DNA of 64,000 nt, from the NCBI GenBank assembly GCA_026261815.1, contig JAMPIT010000895.1:124001-188000 (forward strand). Direction: 5' to 3'. Positions 25,241-39,751 of this stretch are shown here, one piece after another; position 1 is the stretch's first letter, and each line of letters starts with the position of its first letter. Both the position numbers and the translations under genes were made by a program. The DNA comes from Monarcha castaneiventris obscurior. Its lineage: Eukaryota; Chordata; Aves; Passeriformes; Monarchidae. Under the pieces are notes generated by a model. It was not told the origin of the DNA. It saw only the letters and a program-made list of their open reading frames with translations, and did not search any database.

Positions 25241-28200
25241 AGATTATCATTCTTCCATGTATTAAATTATTAATTCTGATGCTTGTCAGGAAGCCTGAGG
25301 CATAGGACGGGTGCTTATTAATTGGAGCCAGACACATAAACATGCACATTGATTTATGTATTCATATATTTAAAACTGGATGAAAGAACAATCTGGTATC
25401 TCATTTTGGATCTTACTTTAGTCGCTCACCTCCTGGTTTACATAGAGTTGAGGATGCGCTGGAAAACAACCAGTTTCCTCCCATATATAGAACACTTGCT
25501 TATGGGTCTATACATGCTGTAGGATTCATTAGAAGTTGGGAAGTTTAGCTTTACCGTGTATCATCCCAGCCCGTCTTTCAGATTTAGACATTGTTGTCAC
25601 ACATTCCTGGCCAGGGCTTGTTTCTCCATTAAGCCAATGTGGCAACGGACTGCTTTCTCTAGTCTGGGTTTAGTTCAACTGCTTTTAATACCTGAAGTTC
25701 TTTCACTATTTTTTATTCCCGTAAGAAATCAAAATAGAAAATATCCAGGGAAGATGGAAAACAGTGACACTGACAAGGCTTATGAACTGAACTGGGATGC
25801 CTACATAGAGAAGCAAGTCTCCCTCTCCTCCTTCAGAGCCAGGGGATGAGGGTAACACCTCTGGGGGTGACTCAGAAAGGAGCCTTGGATATAGGCTCTG
25901 ACTTGCCCGCTGGGGGAGACGCTCTGTCTGCAGTGACTCTCAAGGGAGGCCAGGGAGGCAAGGCTGGCAAATGCAGGCATTTAGGCATTCAAATATATGT
26001 GCTTTTAATGCATTCCTCACACCCTGCACACCTCCTACTTATGCTTGAGGTACAGTGCTGAGGACTGTGGAAATACTGGATTTCCATTAGAGGTTGTACT
26101 CTGAGCTGATACGCAGATAGAGGGGGATAAGCCAGCAAGATTAGATTTACCTGTAATGATATTCTTGTGAACAGCAAGAGGTACATTCCAGTTCTGATCT
26201 CAAGAAAAAGAGGACAGTCAAGGCCTTTGTCTCATCTAACCAGAACCTCCTCCATCGACTCCCAGAAAGAGAACAGAACACCAGCCACACACTGGGCAGG
26301 GAAGGGTAGTGGCAGTGGGAGCAGTGCTGAGGCAGAAGGTTTTAAGAAAAGCAAAGCTCAGGAGTGTGAGACCCCAGATGAATTTATAATTTAGACTACA
26401 GGGACTGTAAACCTCTGCCAGCAGCGGTTCACTGTGTCACAGTCCACTCCATAGCACATCCTAAAGAGCAACCAGGAGTTGTATGTGGTCTCTAGGTAAC
26501 ATCAGTCACTGATCTTAAAATATCCAGAGGCAAAATATTTTGGGGTTAAGTTGTATTTTCATCAGATTATAGTAATTAGATAAGTAGGTTTTGTAAACCG
26601 AGTTGGTGACTTTTAACTTATGTAACCTGGTAACCAGCTCCATATCTGGGCATTCATCATCAGTGTTTTACAATGGTATGGGAGCCCTTCACCACGTGTC
26701 ATGGATTTCAACCTGCAACAGTTCAGTAATGCAAGGAATTAGAAATATTATTCCTGACAGATAAGGGTCTGAAAGACTTAAATAAAAGCATGGGAATTAT
26801 TTCTAAAAGGTGGAGATCGTCCATTGTTTTCCCTTACACAGAAGGATAAGAAAAACTACCTCTTGTATATACATAGCATAGAATACCTCTTCCTTTTGCA
26901 GCTGGCCAACAAAATGCAACGGGCTTGCATCTGGGCAATTTGAATAACACTGTGTGCTTTAGCATGGCAAACACAAGCATGATCTGCGGAAGGAATGAGT
27001 AATCAGTAGATACAGTGACAAGTAGAGTCAAATAGTGACAGAGAAAAATGCATTTAATCAGCTTTCGCATTCAAAGCCAGTGCAATCTTGCCTTTTTTGT
27101 GTCTGTCTCTCTTACTGGAGTTTGTATTAAATACAGCCACAATCAGACCATCATTTTCTTGGTCTTAGTGGAATTTACTGGATGCTTGGCCCTTCTGAAA
27201 TTTAAGCTACTTACACAGTGTCCTAGCTTTTGGTTTCTCTTCTAGACATATCTTCACCTGGCTGTTCTGTGACACTGGTGGGTATTTTCAGATATCAAGT
27301 CTGCATATACATATCAAATCTTGATTTTGGGTATCTATACAGACACTTTTGGGTACTAGCTAACTACTCTACAACCATCACTTTTGCAGAATTTTTAAGG
27401 GAGATAATTGGAAAGGTGAGAAGGGAAAGGGCTTGGATTTGGGAACTTTTTCAAAGGTGAGCGGCACAGCTGTTGGAGAAGAACCTGGAGATTCGTTTTG
27501 GGAACAAAATGTTCATAAAAGCCAGGGTGGAGAGAAGCTCTAGGTTGTGGTGCTGGTTTAGGGTTTAGCAGTAAAACTGGGACAGGAGGAAGTTAAGGTA
27601 GTGGGAAAGCAGAAAATAGCTCTCAGAAAAGGGCATGGGAAAAGCTTTCCTTTTTGCAGAAATTTTAACATTTTTCAGGACCTTGAAAGTCCAAATACAC
27701 CTTTCCTCTAACTGATAATGAAATAATTGTATTCTGGGAGATCCTAGGCTTTAACCAATTCATCCAGTTCATCGACCAGTGTGGCTCTTGGGGAACGCAT
27801 GGCTCAGCCAAGCTGTTTCACCCAGGCCATATGCACAGATACAGAAAAACCTGCTATTGCCACTACCCCCAGGCTGCTCAGACATAAACCAGATTTGGGC
27901 TGAGAGCTCTCCTCACAGCTGCCTCTCAGGATGAGCACAGTGCCGTGCTAACACCGCCCTGTAGCACTGGCCTGTGCTTCCATGTCGGGTCAATGTGGAC
28001 AGCACACGGCACACTTGCCTGCCCACTGGGTGATCATACCTTTCATGTCCTGGTGCTGTGATGGCTCCTCTCAGAACAGTCATTCCCAATGCTCAATGAC
28101 TACAGATTTTTTCTAAATACTCTCCCCATTTCCTGATCTGCTTGTAAAGTCCTTTGGGTTTTCTATGTGCATGTACGGTTTTTTCTTTCCTTCCTCCATT

Positions 28201-31200
28201 TCTTGTGCTTTCCCTATAAGCACCAGGTCTCTATGTTTACCCTAGCTTGGCTGCTGCCCAAAATGCTGCCATCAAAACACATCTGTAGAATAAGTGGTGA
28301 GTTTTTTAGAGGAATGTAAACAGCCAATAAATTGTTATGGGTTTTGCCCACAGAATCCCTGCACCTTTGATTGTTGGTATGTTTTATTTTATTTAATTTG
28401 TTGTTGGAAATGTCTTGGGTTAGTTTTTGCCAGATAACTGCTGTGAGCCCCACAGAACGAGTATGACAATGTAAGGGGTAGTTTTGGGTTACTTCGGGCA
28501 AAACTTCAGGGCTGCTGAGAAAGTCCTTAAGGCAGCAAACAGGTCAAGCCAGGTTGAGCTCTGCTCTTGACTTTATTATATGTGCCCACAAAAGTGTCAC
28601 AGCAGATTCAGGCATGTGGATCGACTAAGAAATTTTGTGGTTTCTTCCATATGGATTTCCATAAACTTGGGGCAATTTACTCTCCCTAGTACACTACTGA
28701 CAGAGAGGACAGGTACCTGCCCAAAGAGTGATAGAGAAAAGAAAGAAATGCTCAACGCCTGCCAGTGGCCGCTGCTACAAAAGGATGATTGCAGAAGGCA
28801 GGGAGGAAAGCAAAGGGCGCTATAGGGACTTTGGCCACAGTCTCCTCCATAATGCAGAGGAGTCCTTCGTTCAGCTGCAGCTGTCACAGGTTCATTCAGA
28901 TTCCAGAAATACACAAAGACAAGTGTATAATCTCCTTCTGTGATCATTCAGCTGTAAATGATGCTGTGAAGGCTGTACACTGTGGCACAGTAGCATGACT
29001 AAACCTTTGCAATGGACTTGTCTGTCCACACTCGATCATATGGTCATTGGATCTATAGCTGTAAGTGATGTGGCCACCAAGGCTGGAGAGTCAAAGTGGC
29101 TGAAGGGCATTCACAGTGTGCCAGTGGCTTCAGAAAATGATCCATTAATCACAGTGGTGTGAAGCCCAGGCTGGACTTTGATGCCATGACAGCCCCCTAC
29201 CAGGCCCGTGCTGAGTCCCCTCTGCATATGCAGAGTAATCTACCCACCAGCTGTGGCCAGCAGCCTTCATGTGCTCCCTTCAGCATATATTTGCTTGGCT
29301 AATTGCAAATTACTTTTACTTGAGAATCAAATGAGAAGCATATCTCTGGGAAACTGCTCTCTTCTGTCTCAATAATGCTGCTGGTATTGCTCAGATAATT
29401 GATGACTATGGAGATTAGGACAGCATGTCTTTCTTCAGAGACACTTAAGGTGGGACAAGGAATATTTGCCCATAGAGAGCACTTGATTAGAAAACTATGG
29501 TAAGAATCTTGCTCTCCTTTAGCTGCAGCCATACCCTTCCAGGAAAAGAGCCAAATTCTTAAACTTCTGTTGACAAGCTGAGGAAATTCAGATGTGTAAT
29601 TGAGTGCTTTGGGTAATATATTGAAATACAAGAGAAGTGGGGGAAAGACCACTTCAGAACATGCATGAAGGTCAAATTTTGCCACCCCTTACTCTGCTAT
29701 GCATTTCCTGTTTCTAACTGGGTGCATACCCAAGGAACATGAGAAAAAGCAGAAGCATTTGTGAGGCTTGTTCTCACTGCCATGCTATAGGCCTTTCTTC
29801 TCCACCTGACAAGAGACAATGGTGTGTTAGAAATATGTTTGTTTCCAACCAGCTGTTGACATAAAACTTGATTATTATTTTTCTTTTGCTGGTGCCTAAG
29901 GGCAAGACAGAGATTGCAACATATGAAGCAGACAGCTATAACAGTCAGAGATATCTGGCAGGAAAATCTAGACCACCTAAGTAAAACACTTAGATATCCT
30001 ACTCAAGGAAAGATTTCTGCCTTTAACCCTTGATCTAGAAAGCTTTACATGTCAAGCAGGGATCATGACAGAGCAACCATCAGGACACAGTAGACATAGG
30101 AGTACATCTGAATTTCTGCCACCGTTTCACCCTGAAGCACCTACTTCAGGGCCATGTTCTGTTCCTCTGTCCATGGAATGTGGAGACCTTCAGGTTCATG
30201 ACAGAGTTAATGGTCTCCTATGGGAGCAGAAGTGCTGAGGTAGCTGATGGTATCAGCTTCTTCCTCAGATAGGATCTGACCTGCAGCCTCTCTTAGAAAG
30301 AGTATTTTGATAATCTCTGTCTCCCAAGGGATTGTAATGCTTCTTTTTAACCACTTTCAAAACATCCTCAAGAGGAGGCACAGGGAAGGGACCTGATCCC
30401 ATGCTCCTGTCGGACCTCAGCCCCTGCTGACAAGAACATAAGAGCCATGGGGCAGGAAAATAGCAAGCAATAAGGAGCCTGATCCCATAGATAGGGTCCC
30501 AGGGTGGGGTGGGGGTGAAACTGCTGTCCCTTAGTCAACCCCTAGCCAAGAGGCAGGCAGTAAGACTCCTCTCACAGGAATCTCCTTCCACCATCAAGGA
30601 GTGGGCAGGCACCCAGATGGCTCCTTTCTGCAGGAGCTGCACACGAAGGAACTGGCAGCAAGACCACTTTTCCTGGCCCACGGCTTGAAATGGTAATTAG
30701 ACAGCAGAAAGAGCCACTCTTTGTATATGGCCAGTGTCAAGCCTATATCCTACTACAAGGAGCTCCCCAAGAGAGACTCCCCCACACCCAGCCAAGCCCA
30801 AATCACTGAGAAATTTTCTGTGTAACCAGAGAGCCCCTGCAGAGCTGCACAGCTGTACAATGCCTTCTGAGACACAGATTCACCCAGATCGGGTCTGATA
30901 GAGAGGCCAGGCCAGGACAGAGGTGAGTTTGATAAAGAGAAGGGGTCATAAGGTCTGTTTGTGCCCCAGGAAAACCAAAGCTGTCCTGGTATAACCCCTG
31001 ACTGGTTTCTGATCTCTGCTTGCTGATGGGCTAGCAAAAACCTTTTCGGGGAGGGTGATGTAGCTTATGTGGAATTTGTGGGGTAGTGCCCCATCCTGCC
31101 ATCCTGCTTTTCTCCTAGCTGAAGCATAAGGGAAAAGCAAATGTGGAGCAATGCACCTGGGTAGACAAAGAAATGTTTTTCATAATATCATCTGCTGCAG

Positions 31201-34200
31201 GGCCAGCATGGGGGTTTTGGGATGTGGCTGAGCAGGCAGAGCTGCAGGTCAGTGGTGCTTCCTGAGCCTCCTTTGTATGCTTGAGCAGAGTGCTGGCCAT
31301 CAAAGTGCCCTGTGTGTCCCCGAAGCTGCAGCAGCTGTGCCTTGTGCCACTTCACTGATGCTGCTATCTGAAAACACATTCCAGCATTTAAGCTGCAAAG
31401 TACATCAGAACTATGTTTTCCCTGTCCAGCACTTTCTGTCTCAATTCTCTCAGCTGGTTGGTGTGTGCCTAAAGCCCTAAACAGGAAGGAAGACCAGTTA
31501 AGTGACAATCTGCCAGGAAAGGTGTCAGACAGGGCACAGGACTTATAAAGAGGTCTGTCTCCTCCTGCAGTGCCTCAAGGGATTAAAATAAAAAATTGAA
31601 CACAGTGGATTTGATGATGAGTCTAAACAGTAAACAATCTAACAACTCCCCCTCCTGGGGTCCAGCACACTTGTAAATAAAAATACTCAGAAATAAGCAC
31701 CGGTCTAAATAATCTGCACTGCGTGTCACGTTCAGGTTCAGATTTGGCTTTTGATGTCTTTTGAACTTAAGGGTCACTAATTTTCCCTTTAAAAAGTTCA
31801 GTAAGACTTCTACCAAAAATTATATCGAATTCAACACAGACTAAAGCACATGAATTCACACATTCACTTCAGGAGTACCATTGCATTACTCTTGCTTACT
31901 TGCCTTGGTAGAGTTGGGCCCACAGGCATTACAGCAATGCAGTTTATTCAGGTAAAGGGAGACCTTCAGACATATTTAAGAAGACCATCCATCTTACAAG
32001 ATTTTAAAGTATTTTCAACACTAGGTTTAGTTTCCAGTTGGTCATATGAAAAAATGTGATATTCCCTAGTTTTTCTAAGCCATTTCTCATTTTCTTTATT
32101 GTGGTTTCAGGATCTGTGTATAATATGACACGTTTTTACTCTGATTTATAGCTTTAGGTGAACAATATGCTGTATGTGGTGTTAATTGCAGTGGATGGAA
32201 TCCAGAGGCATTAAAATGCTCATCTTCCCTCTGTGCTAATGAGCTTTGATTTCTAACCTGTCAGCAGGGATTACATATTAGAGGATCATGTTTGTGATTC
32301 TGCACAGCAGCTCAAGTGTCAACACTGTCATCCAAGCACCCTCCATTCCCTCCTCCCCAGCCTAGTTTTGACACAAGAAAAAATTGATTTGTGGTGAGAC
32401 TTGGTTTAGGCAGTGTCTGAATGCAGTAAGGGTATAATGGAAATAATGCTCAGGAAAGCTCAGGAAAGGGTTCCAAAAGAGGAACTGGTCAGTTTGTGGA
32501 AAAATACACCTTATAATGATACTCCATTACAGAGAATAAGACATTAAATATTTTCTTTGAAGTGGGTGGCACATTCTGTCCATGGGTTTGAGCAGGTGGT
32601 GAGAAATACAGAGCTCCTAACACCTAATAATAGTATTGAAGGAATTTCCTTCTTTGGATTTAAGGTAGTCAAACAATCTCCCCACTTAGGTTTCCCATTT
32701 CTCAAACAGGGCTAAATGCTTCCTATTTCTCTCAGGTAAGGAAAAGTTAATTTGTTAACATCCACAGAAGAGACATACTAAATAAAGCTATGTAGTGTCT
32801 TTCAGAGGAAGTCTGGATTTTCTTCTCAGTTACTTAAAAAAAAAATCTTTGACATTTTCTGATCAATTTGGGCATTACCTCACACAAGTCTATCTGATAT
32901 TTGACAGTATTTCTATCAAACATTTCCACCAAACATGAAAACAAGTCCATATATTCTCTGAAAAGAAACTAAAACCCTAAATTAGTATGTCAATGTGCTA
33001 GGACTTCAAAAATTAAATGGTAAGACAGGATATGTAGGAAAGAAAGCGTAATAAATGTAAATTCATCTGTCAAGTGTTTCTTATGGCACACACTTGATAT
33101 CATCAGATGCAATATATTCTGCTGCACATTTAACTGGAAAAACAGGAATAAAAAATATTAATGATCAAGGGAGCTGCATCAGTGTTTCATCTGGTTCCTT
33201 ATAGTGTAGTTGATATAAAACTTTAGGACTGTTTTGTTTTTGTTTTTTTTTTTTAATTATCTGGTTAATCCAGTAAGTCTTTCCCATTTTTTGAAAGCCT
33301 GAATGTTTGTGTTTCCTACGTTTTCATTTTAACTCTGTAGCTATAATATTGTACTGACATAGGTTTTTTTATTTAATTGCTATGTTTGTTTTGAATTAAA
33401 ACCAACCTGTCTGCACTTAATAATGCAAACAATGAAATATTCTCAGCAAGATTCTCACTGTGCCAGCTGAGCGTCCTCAGAAGATTTTTTTAAACTGCTT
33501 TATATGTTGCTTTTAATTACATTCCTTTCCCAAGCGATTATATCCTCATATAAGCCCCATTCCTGCAAGCTATCCTGGCATAGAAACAGAGAGTTAAAGG
33601 CAGAAGAGTACTGGTAAGGACCGCTGGAGATAAAAGGCCTTTTGGTCAAAGCTGAGGGATGCCAGGAACACTGTAAGCCTTGCAAATGCTTCTCTCTGGT
33701 GAAAAAGCCAAAGGAAAAGTCAAATTGTTTTGGAGACACAACGAAAAAGTAGGCTCTAGTTACCCACCTACACAACCTCGAGGAGGACCAGAAGGAGACA
33801 TGAAATACAGGAATAGTCCTGCTTTTGAGGAAGAGTGTAGTGTGTCTGATGCTGGGCCCCCTGAATTTCTTTTTTTGGAGTACAGGGTTAGAGCTCAACT
33901 GTTGCTTGAGGAGAGAAGTGTGGCATGGTGATCCCAGAGGAGACTTTGCAGAGGGGAACTGTGATGTCCAGGAAAAGCCAGCACACATCACTGGCTGCAA
34001 GGCTATGACTTGGAAAGAAATCAAGGCTGGCAAGAAAAAGTCCATGCTGGTCACCCAAATTTTTCCTTAGAGGGAATCAAACTGCTGTAACCAGGTCCCA
34101 TTGCATGCCAGGACTAAATGTTGTGAGTATTTGTGGACTTGGTTCAGCACAAAGAAATAGCTCAGGAGTTTTGGCCCCAAATGCGCCTATTTTTAATGGT

Positions 34201-34899
34201 CCCCCAGTGCAGGCCTCGATCTCTGTGTTTTGGAAACAACAGCTGGCTGTGGTGGTTTGATGCACTAAAAAACCTTCCAGGTTACAAGATTCAGGAGAGA
34301 CAGCTGTAGCTGACAGCTGGCAGTACTGACTGACTATGAGCTAACACAGATGATGAATTTCTGATGTCCTAGGGACTGGAGCCAAGAAACCAAAGATGGA
34401 CAGCACCAAAACTTTAGAGTTAGGTGGGACTATCCCAATTTACTTACCATCTACAGACATACATTAGCCAAACCAATTCAGCCTGTTTTCTGCACTAGTC
34501 TTCATTTCTCAAGCACAGACTGAAAATTGAAACTCCCTTGTTAACAAAATTGTATCTTCGTATTAGAAATTCTTAATTTTAGCTACCCCTTCTTGTTGTA
34601 TTTTCTAAAATGAATATGTTTCTGTTATTTCTGTTTGGTGTGTAGGCAGCATAGGTGTGTAGGTCCAAGCATGATGAGATTTAATCAAACAAAAACAAGG
34701 TTTATATTTTCATATTTTTTTCCCTAGGAATCAGAACTAGGCAGCAATATGTGGTGGAGGGTTGTTTACTTTTTAGTGCAAGTTGCAATTCTGATATGAT
34801 TGCATGATTCTGGGAGGCCATGCAACGGCAGTTGACTATTAAGTTATTTTTTAAAACAATATACTATTTATAAATGTTCTCACTCATTCCTGCCTATCA

Positions 34900-35345
34900 G
34901 TTGGAGTTTCTACCTATTCAGCTAGACCTTAGTAACTGAAAGAGTTAATTTCACATTCTGCACAAATGCAGTGGCAAAATCAGGATCAGCCTTGCATTAG
35001 AAAACCATGATTAGCTTCCTGGTAATGACAACCCTTAAGTCCTTAACGTAGTTATTGATTTCCAAAACACAATCACCCTTCTGTAACAGTAACCTACATT
35101 CTTATGTCAAGGTTAATGACATTATGTTAACCGTATTCAAGTGCACATGGTTCAGATTGAGCACATTTTATCAAGCAATCCAGATTGCTCCCAAGTGTTG
35201 CCTCTTTATTTAGAGCTAGCAGTCATAATTGATTTTTTGTAATATTTTTAAAGCAAAGCTTCCTCATAAGCACTAATGATCTTGGCTGAAAGTGGATATG
35301 AGAGAACACAAGGAAGGAAATTATGCAAATTTTCGTTCTGTCTTT
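34900..35345. promoter_or_regulatory. Candidate conserved non-coding element, motif-rich
   Basis: AT-rich segment without repeat signatures. It contains TAATTGATT at 35225-35233, CTAATGATCTTGG near 35273 and the octamer ATGCAAAT at 35323-35330, plus several TAATGA-type homeobox cores. The look is that of a neural homeobox-regulated enhancer, but conservation cannot be judged from one sequence. Confidence 0.15.
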
Positions 35346-37610
35346 CTTAAATTCCTCCTTTGACTTTTAACAGATGAAAAATAGTTTTTACCAGGTGAGA
35401 TGGTGTTGCCTTTATGGAAATAGTTCTTGGAGGATCTCCTTGGAATAATTTGTCCACCTCTTAATCAAGTTTTTCAAGGAGTACAGCCGGTGTTGCGATC
35501 TCTGTCTCAGGTTTAGTGTCTAGAAGGTAAAAAAGAAACCAAAGTGAACTGTGTTTTCTCCTTCTGCACTGGTTTTCTCCCCACTCAGTGGTTCAGTGAA
35601 GAGACTGATGTTTGACAGCTTTTGATTTCTTCAAGGACACAGTTCCTCTGCTAAAAGAAAGATTAACATAAAATAAGTGCAGAGCTGCTGTACAGTATTA
35701 GAAATGGGGAAAAAATTTTCTTTCCTGCTAGTTGCTTACCATGAGAAAGAAAAGCTGCAGCACATGGATCTAAATGTGGGTCCTCTGTGCAATCCAGCTC
35801 TGCAAGGTGAGACAATTGCACCTCTTTATTTATCCAAAGATACAGGAGAGCTTAGGTTCCCATTCTGGGATAGCATGTGAGGGCCAAGGCTATTTCTGTA
35901 ATAAAAGATTTTTCTGGAGGAGTGAACAGCAATAAACAGAAGTAGAAGAGACTTGTCCTTATGACAATTTTTTTTACAGAAAAATGTAAAGTCTGCCTTT
36001 TCCGTAAGTGTCACTGTAATATAAATGCTAGAATGCTTTACTATTTCCTTGTTACAATATGCATCTTTAAATCGTGAGTTTTATGAGTTGACATAGATGA
36101 AGAGCATAGCTATTCATGTATCTATATTATACAAGAATTGAATATGTATATAAATACATACCTACAAAAAAGCATGCTTTCTATCTGGCTTCCCCATTCC
36201 TTTTACCCTTCTGCACTGCTATCAGTTGTATGTGCTGTATTCAGCAATAAGAGGAAAAAACCAGCTGAGTTGTTGCACCCAGGAGGTTTGTGATTCTGTA
36301 AACTCAAAAATGAAGATAACAGAAGTAGTAATATGGTACAGAAGAAACAGAATCCTGAAAAATATAAACCCATGACAAACAATTCAAAGGCTATGTTTAG
36401 TTCCTGTGTTGAATCATGTATTTACCACATATTAATGCATAAAGAGCCAAAACATGGAAAAGCAGGTCCCCCTGCATCCACTCGTATATGATTTATTTTT
36501 GTGCTGAATATAGGTGTCCTTTAGCCACATAAAAAATTGGGATGGGAGATCTTATATTTATAGCCTTTGCACTGTGCAGCAGTCAAGATTTTTAATTTTC
36601 TTCATTTGACTATGATTCCCAGACTGAAAAAATTTCCCCTTGTAAATAATTCACCCTGTCTTCCTGTGACTGCAACAGAAGCCTGCTTTTATACCTGCCA
36701 ACATTTATGTGTACAGCACAGTATGCAAAGGAGTGCCCAAATTAAATGATTTATTAAAATTTTTGCTATGAGAAACTTAAAATGCTGTGAGCACATTTTC
36801 TTTGTTGCAAATGTCCTTCCATAACTTCATTTGGAAGACACTTCTCATCCAACACAAGTCATCCATAAACCTACACAACAGACACCAACTGGCACTCTGC
36901 TTCTGCTTATTTGGTGTTATTCAGAGTGAAAATCAGTGCACCCCCAGGGTGGGGACTCCAGGACAGGCTGCTTGGCAGTGGAGGTGCAGGGAGTCTCATA
37001 TTGCTTCGTGGAAGTGCTGGCATGCCCTTGGAGAGCCCCAGGAGTGCACCCTGGGGTGGGTGCTCACAGCTCCCCTGGAAGTGCCCTGTCCCTCTGCTCC
37101 CTCATGGGGACTGAGGGCATAAATGTGCTGCCCAAGGGTCCTGCCAGGTGTGATAGCTGCAGCTTCCACATCAAACCTGGAAAGCAGTTGCAGTTTCAGA
37201 GTAGAAGTAGCCAAAGACAGACAGGAGCACTTTCCAAGAATCTGTTGGAGAACCACGGGATAGGATGGGACATATCAAGTATTGAGTATGACTCCTTACT
37301 ACAAATAAACTTTTCACTTTCTTTGCTGTAAAAGAAGGCAACTCCTATCCCAACTTCTAGTGCCTTCTCCTTTTGGAAAGAGCCAGTCCTGTATGCCATA
37401 AAACTTCTCCAGTAGGAAGAAGTTCTGTATGGATGCTGTGAGTGAGAACTCTGTGGGATGGGGATTAATGGGACACTGTGATGGGGGTGTAGCAGCAGCA
37501 AGTTTCAGAGGAGTAGTGTCAGTGCCACTAGTGTTGCAGGGCTAGTTAGCAGGTGAGGAAGGGCAGCTGAGCATTGGTTTGGTTGCAGCAAATGGCTGAG
37601 ATGAACTAAA

Positions 37611-37664
37611 GCCATGGAGAACATGAAGAAGCCATGGAGAACATGAAGAAGCCCTGGAGAACAT
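37611..37664 (+). repeat. 20-bp tandem repeat, 2.7 copies
   Basis: A 20-bp unit beginning GCCATGGAGAAC is repeated at 37611-37630 and 37631-37650, with a partial third copy (GCCCTGGAGAACAT) at 37651-37664. It is a local slippage product with no coding context. Confidence 0.9.
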
Positions 37665-39709
37665 TTAGAGATAGAGCTAATTGTGTGGGTCTTGTATCTA
37701 GAAAAAAGGGTGTGAATGCTTTGGCTGAATGTATTAACAGACTCATGTATTTCATATCCTTTGAGAAAGAGATCCCTTTGCTAATTTTCTAAGAATAGGC
37801 AATGAGCTGTGAGTGATACATAAGCAGGTAGTATCTAACTACTGCCTCACTGAGCTGAAAGGAGCATTTCAGGACTACTGCCAGCACAGGCTGGGACAAC
37901 AGCATTTCACCTGGTGACATTTATTCAGATTTTTAAAGTTGATTTTTAAATTACTATTGTTTCCCAAATAAAAAGAAAAAAAAAGAGCTGTTTATTTAAA
38001 TCTTTCTTGCTGAGCCTGCTTTTTTCCACCCAAGAAATATTGCTTGTTTTTCATCCCTAATTTGGTTTAGTTTCCTACATTTAAGCAGCATGAGGGAAAA
38101 TTTAAGTGTTTCTGATAAGGTTCTCTAGAAAAATGAGCCTGGCACATTTGCTGTCTGACATACATTCAGCCGCAAGGATACAAAAGCTTTTATCCTAGTG
38201 CTTGTAAAATAGATCTCAGTCCTTTGTCTGACTGAGCAGACACTGGGATTTGTCTTCATGCAGTTATTGGGAAAATATGGGGAACACATTTTAACAGATC
38301 TCTGACAAGACCTCCAATCCTGATTTTAATTGAATGTTTTCTCCAGGATATATTTTCAGTGTTGTTTTTCTCTGCTTGTCCAATTTGTATACTCCTGAGA
38401 GCGGGGAGATGACAAGAATTAATGTCTGTTTGCATTAACCCGAACTTTATTCTCACTAAATTAACCATGATTAATGTCAGGAGGCAAAGGAGCAGCATCA
38501 AGCTATTTTCAACAGCTCTGTACTGATGAGTTCAGGAAATAAAAACAACCTCCAACAACCAAGTAGTGCCATTTCAGTGTTAGTTACAATAAAATCCAGC
38601 CAAAAGATGCATTGTTTTAAAGGCAAGGTTTGTTCTTCAGCCTCAGACAACATCCTGGTAAATTGAGAGTGACTATAACCCTTTGAAACCTTACTTAAGA
38701 AGCATGAATCAAAAATACAAGCATTACCCCCAAAATTAAAAACAAAGGAAATATATTACCCAGAATTACTTAGTAATCATGAATTTGTGTAAACTGTACT
38801 TGATATATGCTCAGTGATTTCAGGGAAACAGGAGAGCTCAGCTTTATATTGGCACTATTCCTTATTAATCTCACAAGATGAATATACAATTCTTACCCAA
38901 TGCCAAAAAGAAATCACAGGTTGATTAGGACACCAGCTAGGTCTCACAAAGGAGACCAAACAGCTGTAGGTTAGTGGGAAAAGCAGCAGATATGGCAGGC
39001 CCAGCATTTGAACTGAGTTGCTAGAAACATCCAAGCTCTCTAAGAGCTCTTTTTCAAATCATTGAAAGGGTTAAAAAAAAAAGATATTAAATCAAGTTAA
39101 GATTGATATTGTAAATTTCTTGAGTTCTTCATTGGGAAACCTGGGACTTGCAACAGCAGGATGAGTTCCTGGTGGCTGACTGTGCCAGGTGATGATCTAA
39201 TCTGAAGAATGGAAGTAAAGGGAGTGATTTGAAAATAGACAGAAAATTGATGAATTATTTTGTCCAATGGATGTGACTGTGCAATATTTCAAAGGTTCAT
39301 GGAAAAGCACATCTGTTCTTCTTTTCCTAGAAGGGGATGTTTCTTTTTCTTTATGTTCTTGTGGTCTGGGACCTCCATGAGGGATCTCTTATCTCCTTTT
39401 TCCTCACTTACAGGGACTAGGGAGGAATGAAGTAAGATTTTCTAAGCTGCAAGCCCTTGAATGGAAGCAGCACAGGGCAATGGCTGGGTGGGACTTCTAC
39501 TTTTCCCTCTCCCGCAGTCTGTTTTTCCATGTGGTCCTGTTTCTGCTTTCTTCTGTGGCAGGGAGAAGACATTAGCTCATGGCTCCTTGGTAGTAAAGGA
39601 GGAATAGAATAAACGACACAAAATGTAGGATGAAGAAGGGGAGGCATAGAGAACTGGAAAGAAGGATTGGGCATATTGACTGGAACAAGGACAATCAGGG
39701 ACTGGTATA

Positions 39710-39751
39710 GGAAAAGGGAAAACAATTATAGGAAAAGGCAAAACAATTATA
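39710..39751 (+). repeat. 21-bp tandem duplication
   Basis: Two adjacent copies (39710-39730 and 39731-39751) of a purine-rich unit ending AAAACAATTATA, differing at one base. Confidence 0.85.

Noticed and set aside
36787..37331. Three overlapping plus-strand ORFs up to 131 codons
   Set aside because: Mutually overlapping in different frames and crossed by a minus-strand frame; no recognisable protein family.
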